Made by a program: the position numbers and the translations under genes. Source: UBA1724 sp963611685 (GTDB lineage Bacteria > Verrucomicrobiota > Lentisphaeria > Oligosphaerales > Oligosphaeraceae). Taken from it: DNA of 48,550 nt. The notes beneath the pieces are model-generated. The model was not told where the DNA came from. It did no database searches and saw only the letters and a program-made list of their open reading frames with translations. The DNA is taken from assembly GCA_963611685.1 (NCBI GenBank), contig CAVDSU010000004.1:1-48550 (forward strand), written 5' to 3'. Below, in pieces: positions 1 through 7,112 of this stretch (position 1 is the first letter of the stretch; each line of letters begins with the position of its first letter).

Positions 1-759
1 CAGGAAACCAATGATGTTTGCAGGAAACTGCAGTCCAACTTCTACAAATCGCAATCTTATCTTCGCAAACAAATCAAAGAATTCGGCAAAGATTTTCAAG
101 ACATCGGCTCACTCTCTCTAGAATCTGACAGAGGAAATATTGAAGACAAGGAACCAAAGCCAATAGAAGACAAAAACCTTGAATCGTTCATAAAATATAC
201 ACAAAAACCAGGTATTTCATCTTCTAAATGGCAAGCACTATATCAAAGAAACTTAGTCAAAAGAATAAATGAACTCAAGACGATATACAATGAGACTGAG
301 ACCTACATACAAAATGCCAACTCGTCTCGTTCACTCAGACAAATTTCTGACTTTAGGCTTAAATATAATGAAGAAATTTGCACAACATTAAATGATATAA
401 AAATCATTTACAATGACTTACCATTTTGTGTATTTGTAAAGAAATCGTACCAAGATATTCTAGATTGCGAACACTGGTATGGTGACGACGAAGATAAAAT
501 GGTGAATGTTGGCTATGATCTAAACACAAGAATTTCTGGCCCAGAGATGCTCAAATCCTTACGTTCTCCGTACGCTTCAGATCTTTACATGCAACTTCTC
601 AATCACTTAAAGGCAGAATTAGAATTCGCTCTATATGACATGTTTTTCCCCAACAGATATGAAAAGTTAAAAACTGGAGCAAAGCTTTACGAAGTTAACG
701 AATTCTCCAAAAGTCCAATGGAAGACAATAAGGTAAATGAGTTAGCGCCTACAAACTAA
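1..759 (+). CDS. 3' part of an unknown AT-rich gene
   Basis: Frame 1 is open from the first base of the window to a TAA at 757-759, so the start lies outside. The visible 252 residues are rich in Lys, Asn, Glu, Ile and Tyr and look mainly helical, with a charged region around residues 75-150 that could form a coiled coil. I see no signal peptide, membrane segment or family motif that I recognise. Base composition is far lower in GC than the genes from 3 kb onward, which suggests acquisition by transfer. The adjacent AbiE pair fits a mobile or defence-type flank. Function unknown. Confidence 0.6.
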   Translation, partial: QETNDVCRKLQSNFYKSQSYLRKQIKEFGKDFQDIGSLSLESDRGNIEDKEPKPIEDKNLESFIKYTQKPGISSSKWQALYQRNLVKRINELKTIYNETETYIQNANSSRSLRQISDFRLKYNEEICTTLNDIKIIYNDLPFCVFVKKSYQDILDCEHWYGDDEDKMVNVGYDLNTRISGPEMLKSLRSPYASDLYMQLLNHLKAELEFALYDMFFPNRYEKLKTGAKLYEVNEFSKSPMEDNKVNELAPTN

Positions 760-1027
760 AAAAAGCCCATTTAGCCACACAATCAATTGCCTCCGCGGCC
801 CCTGGTGCGTATTAGTGCGTGCCGGGGGGCTTGGGGTGACGGAATTTGGAGGGTATGCGCCGAATCTCGCGGCGTACCGTGCCCGCGCATGTGGCATAAC
901 AACTTTGTCAACAAACAAAAGGTAACCCTTTCCCTCAAAAACCTATCGCATACGCAGTGTCACTTCATAACAAAACAAGACATTTCATACCACTAACATT
1001 ACGTCCTTTTGCGCACCGCGTGGTTAA
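760..1027. other. Intergenic stretch without a gene
   Basis: Between the AT-rich gene and the end of the AbiEii gene I see no supported reading frame. A 13-base string at 830-842 (cttggggtgacgg) recurs at 2934-2946, so the two spacers flanking the AbiE pair share a short direct repeat. Composition changes here from AT-rich to GC-rich, which may mark a junction. Confidence 0.5.
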
Positions 1028-1912
1028 TTATCCCATACGACCTTCTATTGGCAACAGTCGTTGAAAACACTCCATAAAGAACTCTCGGTTCCAGACTTCC
1101 AGTTCGCGTGTATCAGCCACAAAGGGTCTCACATCTGTCTTAAGATCTTCCATATCCACTTGGGCGAGACGATTCACCAACATTTCGTGAACTTTTTCTG
1201 CGGTCAAAGGCTCTGCTTGATCATAATCTCCCGACTGTCTAGCGCGCCTTTCCAAATGTGAGAGACGATACTCCGGATGTCGTCCGGCATACCATGCCAA
1301 ATCATACCAATCGCGTCCTTTTACCCGTGACTTCCAGGAGCGAAAGAGCACCGCATGAAGCTTTCCTGCCAACAGATCCGGCAGCACATAGGAACGCACA
1401 GGAAAAGATACAGGCTGATGAAGATACTTGATTTCCGTATCAAATCCCGGGGGAGGTTGCACATCCACCTCAATCTTGATCTTCATTTCGCCATGGGAAT
1501 GGACACGCCTTGCGAGAGCCACATCCACGCCAATCGAGAGCATTTGAGCCCGTGTGTTACTCTTGAGAAAGCCCGACTGAATATTAGCCCGACCAATCTT
1601 CAGCTTCTGACTAAAAACTGCTGTCAAACCATACGAAGCAAATTCTGCCTCCAGCCCCGGTGCATATTTTGAAAGATCAAAATCCGAGTTTGGAGCAAGC
1701 AAAGAGAAATCCATATCCTCTGAACCACGATGCAATCCGTATAACAGCCGCAAAGCTGTCCCGCCATAAAAGGCTGCGTGATTGAAAAAATCACTCCTTG
1801 ACAACGCCAGCAAGGCTACAGACTGCATTATCTCACGCAACGCATTAACACATTCCTGATCATCCTGACAGGAATACGACTGCAACATTTCTTGAATAAT
1901 GGGGTGAGTCAT
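1028..1912 (-). CDS. abiEii: AbiEii-family nucleotidyltransferase toxin
   Basis: This is the toxin half of an AbiE-type toxin-antitoxin and phage-abortive system. The 294-residue protein carries the family motifs in order: GGTALR near residue 50, SEDMDF near 64 (the metal-binding nucleotidyltransferase motif), KIEVDV near 147, and LLAGKLHAVLFR followed by KGRDWYDLAWY around 180-205. I chose the ATG at 1912 because it overlaps the antitoxin stop by ATGA, the usual translational coupling; a longer frame to 1954 would overlap the antitoxin more. Known AbiEii proteins transfer nucleotides and arrest growth reversibly; the exact substrate here cannot be read. All motifs look intact, so the toxin is probably active. 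Confidence 0.88.
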   Translation of the reverse strand: MTHPIIQEMLQSYSCQDDQECVNALREIMQSVALLALSRSDFFNHAAFYGGTALRLLYGLHRGSEDMDFSLLAPNSDFDLSKYAPGLEAEFASYGLTAVFSQKLKIGRANIQSGFLKSNTRAQMLSIGVDVALARRVHSHGEMKIKIEVDVQPPPGFDTEIKYLHQPVSFPVRSYVLPDLLAGKLHAVLFRSWKSRVKGRDWYDLAWYAGRHPEYRLSHLERRARQSGDYDQAEPLTAEKVHEMLVNRLAQVDMEDLKTDVRPFVADTRELEVWNREFFMECFQRLLPIEGRMG

Positions 1913-2529
1913 AGGCGCTTCAGAAATTCTCCCAGGGTCTTGAGTCTTCCACACATAAAGGGTGCCAGTTCGGCGACTCGCGTGCGTCGGAATCTTTGGA
2001 GGGCCTCCTCGTCTATGCGGAGGTCCTCGAAGAGATACTGTTCCACGGCGGTGCCATCGAAGCGCTGATCAAAAAGGACCTTATCGAAGAGTGCCTTTTC
2101 GGGCGTAGCGATCAAGAAGCGGTTCTGTCCCTCGCCTGCCAGCGTCACCCCCAGGGCATACGCCCGAGAGCGACAGTATCGATAGCGAAAAACTCCGAAT
2201 GGCGTCGAAAATTCCCGTCTACGGCCCCTGGCGATGGAAGTCACCAATTGCACCGTCTCGGGAATCAGCCCATAATATCCCAGGGCGAAGTCCTCCGACA
2301 CATAGCTCGGACCATAGATTCGATTCGCCAACGCCCCACGAGAGAGTGTCTCATGGCGCAACTGTTCCGGAAACACATATAGCCCACGACGCACTGGAAT
2401 AATCTCGCCCTTGCGCGCCATCGACGAAATCTTCGCCCCCTTGTGACGATAGCCCGCTAGACACTCATTCAGCTCCAATGCCGTGAAGACATCATTCGGG
2501 ATCTTTTCTCGCACATTCACGATTGTCAT
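1909..2529 (-). CDS. abiEi: AbiEi-family antitoxin / transcriptional regulator
   Basis: The 206-residue product is the antitoxin partner of AbiEii. Its N-terminal part (about residues 12-55) has the winged-helix layout of the family, ending in VRRGLYVFPE, and the rest is the AbiEi C-terminal domain with SEDFALGYYGLIPE and TPEKALFDK. Family members repress their own operon and counter the toxin by a type IV mechanism. A strong ribosome site (AAGGAGG, in the region 2536-2546) precedes the ATG at 2529. It is first in a two-gene minus-strand operon and its stop overlaps the toxin start. Confidence 0.85.
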   Translation of the reverse strand: MTIVNVREKIPNDVFTALELNECLAGYRHKGAKISSMARKGEIIPVRRGLYVFPEQLRHETLSRGALANRIYGPSYVSEDFALGYYGLIPETVQLVTSIARGRRREFSTPFGVFRYRYCRSRAYALGVTLAGEGQNRFLIATPEKALFDKVLFDQRFDGTAVEQYLFEDLRIDEEALQRFRRTRVAELAPFMCGRLKTLGEFLKRL

Positions 2530-2578
2530 GCCTCAACCTCCTTCTCCATAAGATAATACAGACTCGCCAAAACGCCAT

Positions 2579-2592
2579 CCATATCTGTATGG
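2579..2592. promoter_or_regulatory. Possible AbiEi operator dyad
   Basis: An inverted repeat with arms CCATA and TATGG and a 4-base spacer lies about 50 bases upstream of the abiEi start. AbiEi proteins repress their promoter by binding inverted repeats, so the position fits an operator. The dyad is short and I could not assign a convincing -35/-10 pair around it. Confidence 0.3.
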
Positions 2593-3044
2593 AAAATGAA
2601 GCAAGACTGCATTTTCTATACAAGTTCTTTGGCATCTGTCACCCCCAAATAATCTTAAAAGTCGGCCAAAGCGCAACTACTCCTCGACAACACAGAGATG
2701 CCGCAAGGCATTCCATCCACGGCTGTGCGGCGAGGTCCGCGTTGTAGGCTAACGAGCAGTGGTAGAGGATCGTCCTCTCGGTCAAGGGGGGGCAAGCCAT
2801 CCGAGGAGAAGGCGAATGGGCTCACGGCGTCTCAATTCCCCAAAATCCTACATTTTGGGGGGAATCGTGGAATCCCGCATAGAACCAGCGAGTTGCGCGG
2901 TTGTGAGGCTCTTGGGAGGAGAATATCGGGGGACTTGGGGTGACGGCATTGTGGGGGATGATACATTTAGCTCGCTAGGAGGGCAGGAGTCGTTTGCGGG
3001 ATTTTGAGTCCTGCGTGCCTGCCGAGTTCTGACGAAGCAAAGCC
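2593..3044. other. Intergenic region with a strong hairpin
   Basis: This spacer separates the divergent abiEi gene and the hydrolase gene. It holds a perfect hairpin at 2838-2860 (arms CCCCAAAAT and ATTTTGGGG, loop CCTAC) and the second copy of the short repeat seen at 830 (2934-2946). The hairpin lacks a following T-run, so it is not a standard terminator. I see no supported gene. Confidence 0.45.
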
Positions 3045-3995
3045 ATGGCGAGAGTATTGAAGGTCATTCTGGTTGCGGTTGCGGTGTTTGTGGGGTTGTC
3101 CTGTGCGGGGTGCTATGGTCTGTACAGGTTCTTCAAGGCGCTAGAGAAGGCGCCGCTCGTGCCGGAGAATTACACGGAGACTGTCCGGACTGGCGGCAAG
3201 CTTGAGGCGAAATACTTGTCGATGGGGGAGCACGCCGTGGCGTCCGTTGAATTTCCGGCATGGATGTCCTTCCAGAAATTCGAGCTATTCTACCCTGCCG
3301 ACATCGCCGACATGGAGGGGCCGCTCCCGGTGATCGTCTATGTAAACGGCACCGGGTCGCACGCCTCCAGGTATCCGTCCTTGCGGAGGCATGCGGCGTC
3401 CTGGGGCTTCCTCACCATCGCAACGGAGGAGACGCACGCCTGGTACGGCTTCTCCGCCGAGATGTGCCTCCGCTTCCTGGAGTCGCTCAACGAGCTGAAG
3501 GCGCCGGACGGCAACGAGAACGCATTCTACCACAAGATCGACCTGGACCGCATTGGCATCACCGGACAGAGCCAGGGCGGCTTCGGCGTGGTGAACGCGA
3601 TCACCATCCATCGTCACGCAGGGAACTACAAGGCCGCGGTCATCTTGAGCTGCAATGCGCAGTCCAACGCGGGGCTCCTGTGGGAAGCCGATGCGTCCAT
3701 GATCCGGGTCCCCACGCTGATTCTCGGGACGACCGGTCCCCTAGACGCCGCCCTCGCGAGTCCGGACTCGCTCCGGCTCCTATACCGCCAAATTCCCGAC
3801 AACGTGGACAAGCTGCTCGCCCTCCGAAACGACGCCGACCACGGGGAATCGCTATACTACATGGACGGCTATGTGACTGCGTGGTTCATGCGTTACCTGC
3901 AGGACGCCCCAGACGCCTCCGAGGCATTCACGGGCGACGCACCCGAAATCCAGCGCAACCCCCTCTACCAGGATATCGAGTCAAATCTGAAGTAA
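3045..3995 (+). CDS. Membrane-anchored or exported alpha/beta hydrolase
   Basis: The 316-residue protein starts with a hydrophobic segment (about residues 5-27) that could be a signal peptide or anchor; a Cys pair near residues 20-23 is in a poor lipobox context. The rest is an alpha/beta-hydrolase fold of the dienelactone-hydrolase/lipase-like group: VIVYVNGTGSH forms the oxyanion region near residue 100, GQSQGG holds the nucleophile Ser176, and DADHG supplies the likely catalytic His266. The acid residue is probably an Asp between residues 225 and 245. Substrate unknown; esters or peptides are possible. It stands alone, with no neighbour that hints at its role. Confidence 0.75.
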   Translation: MARVLKVILVAVAVFVGLSCAGCYGLYRFFKALEKAPLVPENYTETVRTGGKLEAKYLSMGEHAVASVEFPAWMSFQKFELFYPADIADMEGPLPVIVYVNGTGSHASRYPSLRRHAASWGFLTIATEETHAWYGFSAEMCLRFLESLNELKAPDGNENAFYHKIDLDRIGITGQSQGGFGVVNAITIHRHAGNYKAAVILSCNAQSNAGLLWEADASMIRVPTLILGTTGPLDAALASPDSLRLLYRQIPDNVDKLLALRNDADHGESLYYMDGYVTAWFMRYLQDAPDASEAFTGDAPEIQRNPLYQDIESNLK

Positions 3996-4204
3996 GGAGG
4001 CGATGCGCTTTCAAGCGCAATTAGGAATGAGCCCGCCTTCGCCAAGGCTACGGCGGGGCGCGCAAGTGCCTTAAGCCCCGGCACGGGGGTACGGGGGGCG
4101 CAAGTCCCTCCGTCCTTTGGAGATCTTCAACGGGAACGCGCCGTTGGGAGAAGTGCGCCGCACCGCCGATAGGTGGAAGAACTTAGGCGGAGGGGACGGG
4201 GGGG
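3996..4204. other. Intergenic region with hairpins and a dispersed repeat
   Basis: A hairpin (TGCGCTT / AAGCGCA, 4004-4019) follows the hydrolase stop directly and may end its transcript, though no T-run follows. A GC-rich dyad (arms GCCCGCC / GGCGGG) lies at about 4031-4056. The segment 4083-4127 is closely matched at 48286-48328, including an identical 22-base core starting at 4106. No gene seen. Confidence 0.45.
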
Positions 4205-4446
4205 CTAGAAGTGATTCTCGGCGAAAGAACGGCCACTCCCGGTTTTGAGATACCTCTCGAAAGCGTGTGCCTTCTCTGCCGTGTCAAAGGCGATATAGGC
4301 CTCAAGGCGCCACGGTCGATCCGAAGCAGTGGACTTCACGCCGCCCTCGTTATGCTTGTCCAGACGCGTTGCCACGTCTGTGGGGTATAGCCGATATACC
4401 GGCGCCCCGAACGGGATATGCTGCGTAGGATATACGTGAAGAACAT
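4205..4446 (-). pseudogene. Frameshifted small GIY-YIG family gene
   Basis: On the minus strand, ATG at 4446 opens a frame reading MFFTYILRSI...RRYIGYT, the GIY-YIG start motif in its small single-domain form. A second frame, shifted by one base, continues with DVATRLDKHNEGG, then WRLEAYIAF and FERYLKTGSGRSF, ending at the stop 4207-4205. The shift lies at the four-G run 4382-4385 (CCCC in the coding strand); one more base there would give an intact 80-residue protein of usual size. It is therefore a recent one-base deletion or a sequencing error in a homopolymer. Members of this group are predicted nucleases of unknown substrate. Confidence 0.8.
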
Positions 4447-4565
4447 GACGACGGAAAATATGAGATAAAATAAACGCCGCCGCCCTCCGAATAAGAGAAA
4501 ATGCCTAGGTGTACTGCGGAAGGGACGCAGGCAAATTTGGGAAGAGGGGCCACGCCGTCGCGAAT

Positions 4566-4600
4566 CCCCCTTTCGGGGGACCGCGCTGACTAGCGTCAGC
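4566..4600. repeat. Two adjacent hairpins
   Basis: Two perfect stem-loops sit side by side: CCCCC / GGGGG around TTTC (4566-4579) and GCTGAC / GTCAGC around TAGC (4585-4600). They lie downstream of the tmRNA 3' end on its transcript strand and may act as backup termination or RNA-stability structures. The rest of 4447-4619 shows no gene. Confidence 0.4.
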
Positions 4601-4619
4601 TGCTTTCGCTATGGCGGGC

Positions 4620-4650
4620 AAATTTGCCCGCGTGTGGCGCGGGCAAATTT
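4620..4650 (-). terminator. Terminator hairpin of ssrA
   Basis: A 13-bp perfect stem (AAATTTGCCCGCG at 4620-4632, CGCGGGCAAATTT at 4638-4650, loop of five) begins at the last base of the tmRNA CCA end. On the minus strand its descending arm finishes in three U residues. Its position and strength suggest the intrinsic terminator of ssrA and a block to exonuclease digestion before 3' maturation. Confidence 0.65.
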
Positions 4651-5002
4651 GGTGGAGGCGCGGGGAGTTGAACCCCGGTCCTGGAGAGACTTCCTGCAGG
4701 TCTCTACATGCTTATCCCGTCGTTGATCTTAGTCCACTGATTTGGTGGCGGGCGCCCGTCAATGGAAGCAGCGTGCTGTTCTTTCTCGCTGGTAGCCCCC
4801 GCCTGCCCGGGGCCCCTGGCCAGCCTGATACATGCGCCTCGACCGTCATCAGGTATCGCGGAGGAGACGTCGCGGGCTATGCCGCGAGTGCGTACTGGTT
4901 AGTGTTCGCAGTTACTTTTTTGACCGATGATTAAGGAGGCCAACGATCATCCTCCGCATGCAACCCGCTTTCCGCCTTTTCAGTCGAGACCGTTTCGCCC
5001 CC
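4650..5002 (-). ncRNA. ssrA: tmRNA (ssrA)
   Basis: The RNA rescues stalled ribosomes. The two ends form the tRNA-like part: GGGGGCG at 5002-4996 pairs with CGCCTCC before ACCA at the 3' end (4650), and a T-arm GGTTCAACTCC is present. The one-piece layout is standard, with the conserved GTTGCATGC and GTTGGCCTCC segments early in the molecule. The tag frame begins at the resume codon GCG (4909-4907) and reads ANTNQYALAA before TAG (4879-4877), closely matching the usual ending YALAA that marks tagged proteins for proteolysis. The CCA is encoded. Length 353 nt is normal. Confidence 0.95.
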
Positions 5003-5267
5003 GAAAGGAATAGGTGAATAGGGATTTTGGCGTACTATAATCCCGTAGAGGGATTTTCGTAGAGGCAGAGGGCTTCCGTGCATTATATTCTCTTGTCGTC
5101 ACGCGCGCCCGTAGGAGAACTATGCCCTTTTGGGGATAGGGGAAGGCAATTTTCCCGTATCGGATGCGTTTTGCGCAGTTGCCCGCAGGACGGATGGGAG
5201 TCCTTTCGCCTTTTGCTTCCCACCCCTGCCCTGCCCTTTTTTTCCTTTGTTTTCGGAGGTCGTTCAG
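5003..5267. promoter_or_regulatory. Divergent promoter region between ssrA and the T3SS cluster
   Basis: No gene is supported here. Both the ssrA transcript (minus) and the T3SS operon (plus) must start in or near this region. TATAAT-like strings occur on the plus strand at 5036-5041 and on the minus strand in 5083-5088 (TATAAT within GAATATAATGC); no clear -35 partner was found for either. A mini-frame with a good ribosome site at about 5123 encodes only MPFWG and then stops; it may be chance or a leader. A ribosome site (GGAGG, 5255-5259) serves the gene at 5268. Confidence 0.4.
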
Positions 5268-5669
5268 ATGAGTCACAGCCAGGAAGACATCCAGAGATTT
5301 CTTGCGCACATCCGGAAAACCATCGCGGACAGCGAGAACCTGGTCTCGCAGGCGGAATTGCGGATTGCGGAGACGGACCGGATGCTGGAGCGCCAGGGGT
5401 TGACTCGTGAGCAGGTCATGAAGCTACGCTTTACCGAGAGCCAGAGGGAGGCGGCCAATGCGGAGTTGAAGCGCCGCGGCATGGATCCCCTGGAGAAGTG
5501 GTCCGGCATGGAGGACTCCTCCCCACAGGACGCGATTCGTCCCGCCAGCGACTACGCCAATGCCGCGCCGGCCTCCGCGCCGTCCGGCGACGCCCCCACG
5601 GCTCCCGATGGCGAATTGGAGAATCGCCAGCGGAAGTTCGGCATGATGATGAAACCTTTCCAGATCTGA
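5268..5669 (+). CDS. Unknown 133-residue protein at the head of the T3SS cluster
   Basis: I chose the ATG at 5268 because GGAGG lies eight bases upstream; an upstream in-frame start at 5130 lacks a ribosome site. The N-terminal half (residues 5-75) is a charged helix with a likely coiled coil; residues 80-115 are rich in Ala, Pro and Asp and probably disordered; the end RQRKFGMMMKPFQI is distinctive. No membrane segment or signal peptide. It opens the plus-strand series that runs into the translocator genes, so it may be a secreted protein, a chaperone or a regulator of secretion. Family not recognised. Its last codons contain an ECF-type promoter motif for the next gene. Confidence 0.7.
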   Translation: MSHSQEDIQRFLAHIRKTIADSENLVSQAELRIAETDRMLERQGLTREQVMKLRFTESQREAANAELKRRGMDPLEKWSGMEDSSPQDAIRPASDYANAAPASAPSGDAPTAPDGELENRQRKFGMMMKPFQI

Positions 5670-5675
5670 TGTGTA
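5651..5675 (+). promoter_or_regulatory. ECF-type promoter candidate P1
   Basis: GAAAC at 5651-5655, a 15-base spacer and GTGTA at 5671-5675. It overlaps the end of the preceding gene and lies 54 bases before the ATG at 5730. The same two boxes with 15-16 base spacing occur upstream of four other predicted secreted-protein genes in this window. The shape (AAC in -35, GTGTA as -10) suits an ECF sigma factor; the link to the sigma gene at 30910 is inferred. Confidence 0.5.
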
Positions 5676-5676
5676 G

Positions 5677-5711
5677 TCAAGGATGACGTAGTCTTTTTTT
5701 CTCATCCTTGA
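5677..5711. repeat. Stem-loop in the leader of the gene at 5730
   Basis: A perfect 10-bp stem (TCAAGGATGA / TCATCCTTGA) encloses a 15-base loop containing seven T. It lies between promoter candidate P1 and the ribosome site AGGAG (5718-5722). It could shield or stabilise the message, or end transcripts from upstream; the T-run lies in the loop, not after the stem, so it is not a normal terminator. Confidence 0.4.
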
Positions 5712-5729
5712 ATCCACAGGAGAATGACC

Positions 5730-6536
5730 ATGGAAATCAACAAGATCGCCAATCGAATCGCGGATGGCGTGCAGTCCGCGCAAGAGCAGGGCATCCAGAC
5801 CGCGCAGCAGCAGGAGGGCGCCTCCGCCATCCTGGGCGGCGAATCCGTGACCGTGACCCGCGGCGCCTCCAGCGACTTGGAGCGGCTGGTATTGCGCTTG
5901 AAGAGCGAGAGCGCCGAGACCCGCCAGGATTTGGCGCAACGGCGGATCTCGCTGTTGTCCACCGTGCTGGACGGCATGGCGGAGCGCGTCTCCCAGAAAG
6001 AGCGCGACGCCCTGTTGCAGATCGAGGGTCTCGAGAGCGCGAATGCCGCGCTGAACTCCGAGATCGCCACTTTGGCGGCCGCGAAGAACGCCGCGCTTGC
6101 GAAGCGCGACGCCCTCCAGGCGCAGATTGAGACCCTGGAGAAGCTGACGGAGAACGAGATCAAGAATGGCGAGGAGCACCGTGAGTTGGTGGAAGAGCTA
6201 AAGCGCCAGAAGGCCGAAGAGGAGGCCAAGATCGCCTCCTTCGAGAACGCCATCGTTTCCAAGACTGCGAGGATTTCCGCCAACAGCGCGCAGATTCCCG
6301 CGCTGATCTCCGCCGTGGGCGCCGCGCTCCTCCGTGAAGTCGCATCCGCGGTGAAGGCGGCGGCGGTTTCGGACGAGCTCACGGAGCCGGAGAGGACCGA
6401 GAGTGCCTCCGAGCGTGAGAAAGCGGAGAAGAAGGCGGAGCTCAACGACCCCGCCGCGGCGCTCCGGGAGGCGCTGGACCGCCTGGATGCCGAGATTGCA
6501 AAAACCCTTGAAGAGAACCAAGCCATAAAGGCCTGA
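5730..6536 (+). CDS. Coiled-coil T3SS secreted-protein candidate related to the translocator
   Basis: The start at 5730 is preferred over the ATG at 5724 because the ribosome site AGGAG ends at 5722. The 268-residue protein is helical, with a long heptad-like region at about residues 80-180, a weakly hydrophobic stretch around 195-220 and an acidic end. Near residue 38 it has GGESVTVTRG, followed by a helix LERLVLRLKSE; the translocator at 7113 has GASVRVTRG and LEKLIAYLQLE at comparable places, so the two share an N-terminal module. It lies just before a SycD-type chaperone gene and behind an ECF-type promoter motif. Most likely an exported protein of the injection machinery; exact role unknown. 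Confidence 0.6.
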   Translation: MEINKIANRIADGVQSAQEQGIQTAQQQEGASAILGGESVTVTRGASSDLERLVLRLKSESAETRQDLAQRRISLLSTVLDGMAERVSQKERDALLQIEGLESANAALNSEIATLAAAKNAALAKRDALQAQIETLEKLTENEIKNGEEHRELVEELKRQKAEEEAKIASFENAIVSKTARISANSAQIPALISAVGAALLREVASAVKAAAVSDELTEPERTESASEREKAEKKAELNDPAAALREALDRLDAEIAKTLEENQAIKA

Positions 6537-6555
6537 GGGCCGGGAGACAAATGCC

Positions 6556-7068
6556 ATGCAGCAGAAAATTGACATCGCGAAGATTGCAGAAGCCGCCCGG
6601 GCGTTTTCGCAGGACGGCGCTACCCTCAAGCAGCTCAAGGGCGTGACCAACGAGGAGCTGGACGCCGTCTACCACCTCGCCTTCGGCTACTACCAGACTG
6701 GCCGCATCGAGGAGGCGGCGAAGCTCTTCCGGTTCCTGGTGCTCTTCGACCACCTGAACGCCAAATACTGGTTCGGCCTGGGCGCCGTGCAGCAAGTCGC
6801 GAAAGACTACCAGGACGCCGTGGTCTCCTACGGCTACAGCTCCTTCCTGGACCTCTCCAATCCCAAGCCGCAGTATCATGCCGCGGAGTGTTTCCTGGCG
6901 TTGGGCGACAAGCGCAGCGCCGCCAGTGCCATCGAGGCCCTGGAGGAGTTCTCCGCCGCCGACACCGACGCCGGACGCACCTACCGCGCCAAGGCCGCCG
7001 AGCTGCGCAAGCGCATCGGCGAAGAGGCCTTCGCCGATCTTGAGAAAGAAGACCAGAAAAAGGCGTAA
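6556..7068 (+). CDS. SycD/LcrH/SicA-type TPR chaperone for translocators
   Basis: The 170-residue protein has the class II T3SS chaperone layout: an N-terminal helix followed by LKGVTNEELDAVYHLAFGYYQTG and then three TPR-like repeats, including LFRFLVLFDHLNAKYWFGLGAVQQ and PKPQYHAAECFLALGDK. Family members bind the N-terminal parts of the hydrophobic translocators in the cytoplasm and keep them soluble until export. The next two genes encode such translocators, its likely clients. The C-terminal tail is charged and rich in Lys and Glu. An ECF-type promoter motif overlaps its last codons. Confidence 0.88.
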   Translation: MQQKIDIAKIAEAARAFSQDGATLKQLKGVTNEELDAVYHLAFGYYQTGRIEEAAKLFRFLVLFDHLNAKYWFGLGAVQQVAKDYQDAVVSYGYSSFLDLSNPKPQYHAAECFLALGDKRSAASAIEALEEFSAADTDAGRTYRAKAAELRKRIGEEAFADLEKEDQKKA

Positions 7069-7090
7069 CCTTTGCGCCTCCGCAAGTGTA
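7065..7090 (+). promoter_or_regulatory. ECF-type promoter candidate P2
   Basis: GTAAC at 7065-7069, a 16-base spacer and GTGTA at 7086-7090, 22 bases before the ATG of the translocator at 7113. The sequence around the boxes (GCGTAACCTT and GTGTAAACCG) is nearly identical to candidate P4 at 36826, nearly 30 kb away. Confidence 0.6.
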
Positions 7091-7112
7091 AACCGTTTGG
7101 AGGTACGAAACA

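Noticed and set aside
4611..4934. A plus-strand coding frame of 107 codons
   Set aside because: It lies antisense within the tmRNA gene, whose ends, tag and T-arm are clear.
5123..5140. Leader peptide MPFWG before the T3SS operon
   Set aside because: It has a fair ribosome site but only five codons, with no attenuator structure that I could connect with it, so it is not listed as a gene.
5130..5267. N-terminal extension of the first T3SS-cluster gene
   Set aside because: The upstream frame lacks a ribosome site and its translation is Cys/Phe/Pro-rich and unlike the rest; GGAGG precedes the ATG at 5268.
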